Shown here in pieces: positions 57,931 through 64,000 of a stretch of DNA of 64,000 nt. The stretch lies in the NCBI GenBank assembly GCA_012064385.1, contig QRDG01000473.1:6181037-6245036 (forward strand). Direction: 5' to 3'. The notes beneath the pieces were generated by a model. That model was not told where the DNA came from. It worked only from the letters and a program-made list of their open reading frames with translations, and ran no database searches. Source of the stretch: Puccinellia tenuiflora (lineage: Eukaryota > Streptophyta > Magnoliopsida > Poales > Poaceae). The position numbers were made by a program, and so were the translations under genes. The number at the start of each line of letters is the position of its first letter. Within the stretch, counting starts at the first letter, position 1.

Positions 57931-59880
57931 AACACCTTCAAATCTACAAATCGAAAAAGATAAATGGAAATTGCATCAGAATTCTTATAAACAAAAATTG
58001 CAACCCATTGATGGCCAACAAACAAAAAAAAAGATATTCAAAATTATTGGAAATTTGGATAAAATCTACACCAATTTGCAACGAAATTCAAGATTTCCAA
58101 ACTACATAAAATATGCAACCTACTTATGGCATAAAACAAAAAAAATAAAAAATGAACACTTCCAAATTAGTGAAAATTTAGAGAAATGGACGACAAATTC
58201 AAACGGATTTTGACATTTCCCAATTAGTCAAAATTTAAAGAAACAATTTAGTAAAATTTTCGATAAAATAGATGACAAATTGGGACATTTTAAAATACAG
58301 CGGGTGCGGCGTATGCTAAAGGATTTTTTTTTTTGGAAGATTGAAATGTTGTTACTATTTGCAAATAATTCCAATGCACCTTCCCTAATTTGAATTCAAA
58401 TGTTGACACTATTTGGAAGGCCTGGCCACTGCTGACGTCATCGCGATGTCACAGTGGGCCCAGCCTGTCAGCATTTAAATTTTTTCGCATAAATTTCCAA
58501 AAAAATAGCATATTTTCCGAGAAAAATAGCATATTTTTCTGACAGGTGGGCCCCACCTATTTTATCCAAATTGCAAAACAAAAAGGAGAAATGTTACAAA
58601 TTAAAAAAAAAACAAATTTTCCCACCGGAACAATATGAGCAACAACTCAAAATAATCACACAGAAAAAAATGCTAACTCATTATTACAAATCACAAACAT
58701 ATGTAAACATCTTATTTCACCAAATAATTTGAAAAAAAGGAATGCACTCACTCCAAATATATGGACAATTGTGTGGACTTGAATTAAAAAAAACAACTGC
58801 AAAATTCAGTTGAATAGACGTACGATTTTCCACTCATTATGCAAACAAACATATTTGAACATTTCCAGATGGCAAGTATTTGAAAAAAAATGCATGACTC
58901 TAATTATGTAAAGTTCTATTTACTAAATGGTCATATAGTGCATTCCCTCTAATAATAGACTTAAATTTAACATTCCAACTTCGTAAACATTTTGCTACAA
59001 CCTAAATGAACATTCTCTAAATATGGGATTCAATTGAATAAATGCGCATTTCCACTCATTACAGACTTAAATTAAATGTTACTGAAATATAGAAACATAT
59101 TTGAAAATTTCAAAATGGTAAAAAAAAATAGATACTCCATAATATGTCAACCTGCTCAGAAAAATGAATGCCAACTACTTATGGGAAAAATACAAACATG
59201 ATTTATGTCTAAAAAACAAACATGTTTGAATATTTAGAATTGGTCAACATTTGGAAACAAACCAAATGCACTTCCTCTAATTATGTGGAGTTGAAATTAG
59301 TAAATGCTCAGACAATACGTTTCCTGTAATTTTAGACTCAAATTAAACATTTCATCGCATATCATCGCAACTATTTATGGCATATCATCGCAACTCAAAT
59401 TTGAAAATTTAAAATTTTCAAATGCCGATCCAATTTCCCTAAACAATATAAAAAAAAAATGTCCTAATATAAACACCTTCATATCTACAAATCGAAAAAG
59501 ATAAATGAAATTGCATCAGAATTCTTATGAACAAAAATTGCAACCCATTGATGGCCAACAAACAAAAAAAGATATTCTAAATTATTAGAAATTTGGATAA
59601 AATCGACACAATTTCCAACAAATTTTAAGATTTCCAAGTACATAAAATATGCAACCTACTTATGGCAGAAAACAAAAAAAAAACAAAAAAAATGAACACT
59701 TCCAAATTAGTGAAAATTTAGAGAAAAATAGACAACAAATTCCAACGAATTTTGACATTTCCCAATTAGTCAAAATTTAAAGAAACAATTTAGTGAAATT
59801 TTCGATAAAATAGATGACAAATCTCGATAGATTGGGACATTTAAAAATACAGGGGGTGCGGCGTATGCTAAAGGAATTTT
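57931..59880 (+). repeat. About 390-bp direct repeats 1.54 kb apart, AT-rich
   Basis: Copies at about 57931-58325 and 59472-59878 both contain AACACCTTCA-ATCTACAAATCG, TTGCAACCCATTGATGGCCA and end GGTGCGGCGTATGCTAAAGG. The DNA between and around them is AT-rich, with loosely repeated CAAATGTTG-CACTATTTGG words. It is non-coding and forms the 3' third of the Helitron. Confidence 0.85.
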
Positions 59881-60225
59881 TTTTGGAATATTCAAATGTT
59901 GTCACTATTTGCAAGTAATTCAAATGCGCCTTCCCTAATTTGAATTCAAATGTTGTCACTATTTGGAAGTAATTATAATGCATCCTTCCTAATTTAAATT
60001 TAATACTCCCGCCAAAATACAAACATGTTCGACCATTTCACCCTACTAAATATTTAAACATTATAGAAAATTTATCAAAAAATGCTCACAAAAAATGCTA
60101 CCTATTTATATAAAAAAATGTTTGAACATTACAATTTAGCCAACATTTTGTTGAACAAAAAAAAAATACATTCTACAAAAAAAATCACCAAAGGCGTGGC
60201 GTGACGCCACGCCAAATTCAACTAG

Positions 60226-61464
60226 TAGTTGTTGATGGCTTTGGATATCCCGAGGAGTCTAGATCATCAAATCTGTCTAGATGCCCAAATCAAACATACC
60301 CATGAAGATAGTGTAATAAGGTTAGCTGATGAGAATTGAGGTTATGAGAAATACAACTATAAAAGGCTAAAGTAGCTTATGGTTATTATAGAAGTACAAA
60401 TGCAAAAGGCTGAATTTGCACCACTTGTAAGGATCTTATAGCGGATGAAGAATTGCACAATAACACGGCAATTAATGGTCTGGCTAGGTGCTCACCTCTT
60501 GGATAGGAGATATAAGGCCAGGGCTGAATCTCACGTCTCTGTACTTCTACACGACTGCAGAAGGGCATTAGTAAACTTGCAATCATAAGGAAAATGGATG
60601 AAAACAGCACATTCATACACAACATCTGAAGCAATAGAATTATACAAAATATAATACCCTGGTTGTTAAGAAAAATAGGTTTGTCTCTTATGAACAAGTT
60701 ATTCGTCTGCCTGTATGAAAACAGACTAGTACCCCGTAGCAAGCAAGCAAGCAATGAATCAAGAGTCTATTTAATATTAAGAATAGTTTAGCCAACTTAT
60801 GCCAGGATGATCTGTATCAGAGCAAACCGCTACTCCACAATCAATGTCTAGCAACAAGGTTCCAACCTTCCCCGCTGCTTTTAGCAAGGATGTTAAGCGC
60901 AGATTGGAAGATATTAGTGCCACACGCATAGTGCTAACGGCCAACACCTCACGGCGGTACAACTGGGCAATCAGCAACCCTAGCTTACCAAGGCGCTACA
61001 GGGCATCTGAATACAGCAGTTGCTAAAGCAAGCTTCACTGTATGGGGCCTATAGGCAAAGGCTCAAGGCTGTGTATTTGGAGGTGGAGGTGCCGCCTGAT
61101 CCGCTTGACACAGAGACACAGATGCTATCACCAGCGTCGGCACAACCATCTGCGGAATTGGCGACACCACTAACTTCAGCAGCATATGCAGAGGCCAAGG
61201 TGATCGCGATGGACGTAACTCATTTGACAGTGACAGCGATGGCTTGGCCACATCTAGCGGCACCAGCAGAGATGAGATCATCGGCTGCCACGGTGAATAT
61301 GAGGTTGGAGCATGCCTCTCCAAGGCCTTCTCAACCTGAGGCGCTTCCTCCATCGACTACCAGTACGAGGATAAAGTGGTCAGGGTCTAACATAGACACG
61401 AGAGATGGACGTGGCTGTCATGGGCTTCACGTACTACCACATCCAACACAATGGCGGCGTCCCC
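60226..61464. other. Flank with decayed coding-like stretches
   Basis: On the minus strand, 60530-60560 has an exon-like piece (VEVQRREIQPWPYISYPR between CTGCAG and GTGAGC), and 60777-60977 reads MRVALISSNLRLTSLLKAAG, then KVGTLLLDIDCGVAVCSDTD. On the plus strand, 61190-61390 reads GDRDGRNSFDSDSDGLATSS and IGCHGEYEVGACLSKAFS, a stop, then SIDYQYEDKVVRV. None is recognised. They may be remains of 5' exons cut off by the Helitron, but the link is not shown. Confidence 0.3.
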
Positions 61465-61627
61465 TGCAAATATCTCTTATGTCGGAGTAGTAGGTGGTCT
61501 GTTTTGGAGAAATGAGCAACTCGTATTCTCAGGGGGCCAAAGTCCAATACATGTACAAGTGTGGTATAGTGCACTAAACCCCTTATACAATGGGGATATA
61601 CAGAAGATGAACTATACACATCTAACA
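61465..61627 (-). repeat. Probable 3' LTR of the second Copia element
   Basis: On the minus strand it starts TGTTAGATGTGTATAG at 61627, right after a polypurine tract (GTTTGAGGGGGG at 61639-61628). A possible end ATTTGCA lies at 61465. The 5' LTR is outside the window, so the left border is a guess. Confidence 0.5.
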
Positions 61628-64000
61628 CCCCCCTCAAACTCATGGTGGGTCAACAACACTGAGTTTGGAGAGAAAGAACCCATGTTGCGCTCGAGTTTGT
61701 GCCTTCGTGAAGAAATCCGCCAACTGTAACTCTGAGGGCACATAGTGAAGAGCGAGAGTATGATCCTGCACAGCAACACGCACAAAGGAGGCATCCACAC
61801 CGATGTGCTTGGTGACTCATGCTTCACCGGGTCACGCGCAATGTTGATAGCACCTGTACTGTCTGACAATAGAGGATTCGGTGCAGTATCAGAAACACCA
61901 AAATCCTCTAGTAACCATCGCAACCATGAACCATGTCACCTCAGCCGTCAACATAGCCATCGCTCGCAACTCAGCCTCTGCACTCGAGCAGGAAACTGCA
62001 ATCTGTTTCTTCGTCTTCCAGGCAATGAGAGAACCTCCAAGAAATACACAGTAAGCAGACAGCGAGCGGCGATCAGAGGGATCACTAGACCACGTAGCAT
62101 CAGAGTAGAACTGAAGCTAAAGAGAGCTAGAGTGGGGAAAGAAAAGACGGTGAGAGATCGTGCCACGAAGATATCGTATAACACGGAGGAGGTGACTATA
62201 GTGGACAGAGGTGGGAGCTGAAACGAACTGACTCAGAATGTGGACATGATATGATATATCTGGATGAGTGACAGCTAGATAGACAAGGCTCCCAACAAGG
62301 TGGCGATAGCGTGTGGGATCACTGAGGGGATCACCATCAGTAGCACGAAGCTGAAAATTGAGCTCCATAGGAGTCACAGCGGTGCGCTCATCACCAAGCG
62401 TTGCACGAGAAAGAAGATCCTAAATATATTTTTCTTGGGAGATGAAGAAGCCATCAGAGGTGGAAGAAACCTCAATCCCGAGGAAATAGCAAAGTGGACC
62501 AAGATCAGTCATCAGGAACTGCTCGCGGAGGCGGGCCTTAACAAATGCAATGTACTCAGAGTCGTCGCCAGTGATGATCATGTCATCAACATATAGAAGG
62601 AGAAGAGTCCGACCACGAGGAGAGGTGTGGACAAACAACGCCGGGTCATGGTCGCTGGGCGAGAAACCAGCAGCAGTCACCACAGAGGCGAAACGCTCAA
62701 ACCAGGCGCGAGGGGCTTGTTTAAGGCCATAGAGGGAGCACCGAAGGCGGCGGACCATACCATCAGGAATAGAGTACCCCGGTGGTGGCTGCATATAAAC
62801 CTCCTCACACAGCTCACCATTGAGAAAGGCGTTCTGAACATCAAGCTGAGACACAGACCAATGACAAACAGAAGCCACAACAAGAAGAGTGCGGATGGTG
62901 GTCATGTGGGCCAAAGGAGCGAAAGTCTCATCATAATCGCGTCCCTGCTCCCGCTGAAAGCCACGAGCCACAAGACGAGCTTTGTAACGCTCAAGAGAAC
63001 CATCGGAGCGAGTCTTAATCTTATAGACCCACTTGCACGTGATGGGATGAACACCAGGAGGAGGGGAAACCAGATCCCACGTGCCAGTGCGCTCAAGCGC
63101 ACCAATCTCCTCAGCCATCACAAACTGCCACTCAGGCTGAGCCATGGCATCCCGATAGGAAGTGGGCTCAGCAACAACAGAAAGACCGTACTGGGAAGGA
63201 GAGTAGCGATGAGGAGGTCTTAAGGAAGGCCGAGCACAGAGGTTATGAATTGACGTAGACAGGGAAGGAGGCGCACCGGAAGTGGAGGGAACGTCAGAAA
63301 GATCATCCACGACACGAGAACGACGAGTGTAGTGGAGAGGAAAGGGAGAGAGGGGAGGATGCACCAGAGAGGAGGTTGGATAGGTAGGTGACGAGGAAGG
63401 AGAGGAGGAAGGTGGGGAGGGTGGCATCGGTGGTGTGTCAGGAATAGTGGGACTCATCCGAGGGGGAGGTGGAGGAGGAGGAACATGAGGCACAAAGGGA
63501 GAGGTGTCGGGAAGGAGGAGAAAAGATAGGTCCTCCACGGAAAAGGTCCAGGAGGAAGGACGCGGGTAGTATGAACGAGACTCATCAAAAGTCACATCAC
63601 GCGAAATACGCAGCCGTCGAGCAACAGGATCCCAACACCGATAACCCTTGTGCTCATCACTGTATCCAAGGAAGACACATTCAACCGACTGAGCAGTCAA
63701 TTTGGTGCGTTCGCGCGGAGCAAGAAGAACATAGCACACGCACCCAAACGAACGAAGAGCTGAATAGTCAGGAGAACGACCAGAGAGACGCTCCATAGGT
63801 ATACCACCGTGCAAAGCAGCCGACGGCTAAATGTTGATGAGATAGGTGGATGCAGAGACGGCCTCAACCCAAAAGTGAGGTGGAAGAGAGGCGGCGATCA
63901 TCATCGCACGAGCCGTCTCAAGGAGATGGCGATGCTTGCGCTCAGCAACACCATTCTTAGCATGGGCACCAGGACAAGAGAACTGGGCAAGAGTACCCTG
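61628..64000 (-). pseudogene. Second Copia element: pol (IN-RT-RNase H), old and broken, continues past the window
   Basis: From 64000 downward: integrase C-terminal part (NGVAERKHRHLLETARAMM), TAG where INIQPS is expected (63827-63829), then 63814-62420 with a long Pro-rich linker, RT (WVYKIKTRSDGSLERYKARL, QLDVQNAFLNGEL, SLYGLKQAPRAWFERF, YVDD). A TAG at 62420-62422 sits before DLLSRATLGDE. Next are TAG near 62117, RNase H (FYSDATWSS, AYCVFLGG), a 7-bp insertion shifting the frame near 61925, a 1-nt loss near 61815, and the tail TKHIGVDASFVR and LADFFTKAQT. The domain set is Ty1/copia. At least five lesions show it has long been inactive, unlike the element at 36244-43309. Confidence 0.93.

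Larger units (their letters stand above)
53973..60225 (+). mobile_element. Large non-autonomous Helitron candidate
   Basis: It starts TCTACTAACTATATTAAAG at 53973 after host A. It ends with the hairpin GGCGTGGC-GTGAC-GCCACGCC at 60193-60213, an 8-nt spacer (AAATTCAA) and CTAG at 60222-60225, followed by host T. These are textbook Helitron ends and insertion site (A|T). Length is 6,253 bp. No Rep/helicase was recognised. The interior holds GC-rich open frames (54200-54700), exon-like pieces (55200-55500, 57180-57300), a 225-bp tandem duplication, and long AT-rich repeats toward the 3' end. It lies 107 bp upstream of the first visible exon of protease copy A. That one element fills the whole span is inference; nested ends could exist. 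Confidence 0.68.

Noticed and set aside
1..64000. tRNA, rRNA, CRISPR or bacterial defence loci
   Set aside because: No clover-leaf, rRNA core sequence or repeat-spacer array was seen. The window is plant nuclear DNA.

Overview
The window is plant nuclear DNA, most likely from a grass of the wheat/barley group (Triticeae). This is inferred from the repeats and gene styles: Stowaway MITEs starting CTCCCTCCG with TA target duplications, Harbinger, hAT, Helitron and Copia elements nested in one another, GC-rich first exons, and spliced genes. No tRNA, rRNA, CRISPR array or bacterial-style operon was seen.

Layout. 2.1-4.2 kb: a candidate spliced gene for a small unknown membrane protein (minus). 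5.2-8.1 kb: two probable DNA transposons, the second built of nested repeats carrying more than 20 GAAGTTC motifs. 9.6-11.1 kb: an F-box/LRR gene (plus) whose 5' exon is unclear. 12.1-13.5 kb: a small Helitron (minus). 14.6-16.0 kb: an intron-containing 3' fragment of TAF5 (plus). 17.4-19.0 kb: a NAC transcription factor gene (minus) with a partial tandem copy of its 3' half. 19.6 and 29.1 kb: intact Stowaway MITEs. 25.7-28.7 kb: an internally deleted hAT element. 35.8-44.1 kb: a decayed PIF/Harbinger transposase split by a very young Copia retrotransposon (36,244-43,309, LTRs identical by eye). 46.1-50.1 kb: an intact gene for the organellar RNA-editing factor MORF8 with a Harbinger MITE in intron 3. 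51.0-53.9 kb: two tandem decayed trypsin-like (Deg-type) protease genes (minus). 54.0-60.2 kb: a candidate 6.25-kb Helitron carrying gene-like pieces. 61.5-64.0 kb: the 3' part of a second, old and badly damaged Copia element.

The likely functional host genes are MORF8, the NAC gene, possibly the F-box gene and possibly the 2.1-4.2 kb gene. They do not form a pathway. Most of the rest is transposon-derived, and the main interest is how mobile elements duplicate, capture and break genes. No convincing new multi-gene system was found. The strongest leads are the young Copia element with one frameshift, the Helitrons, the TAF5 fragment, and the GAAGTTC-rich element.
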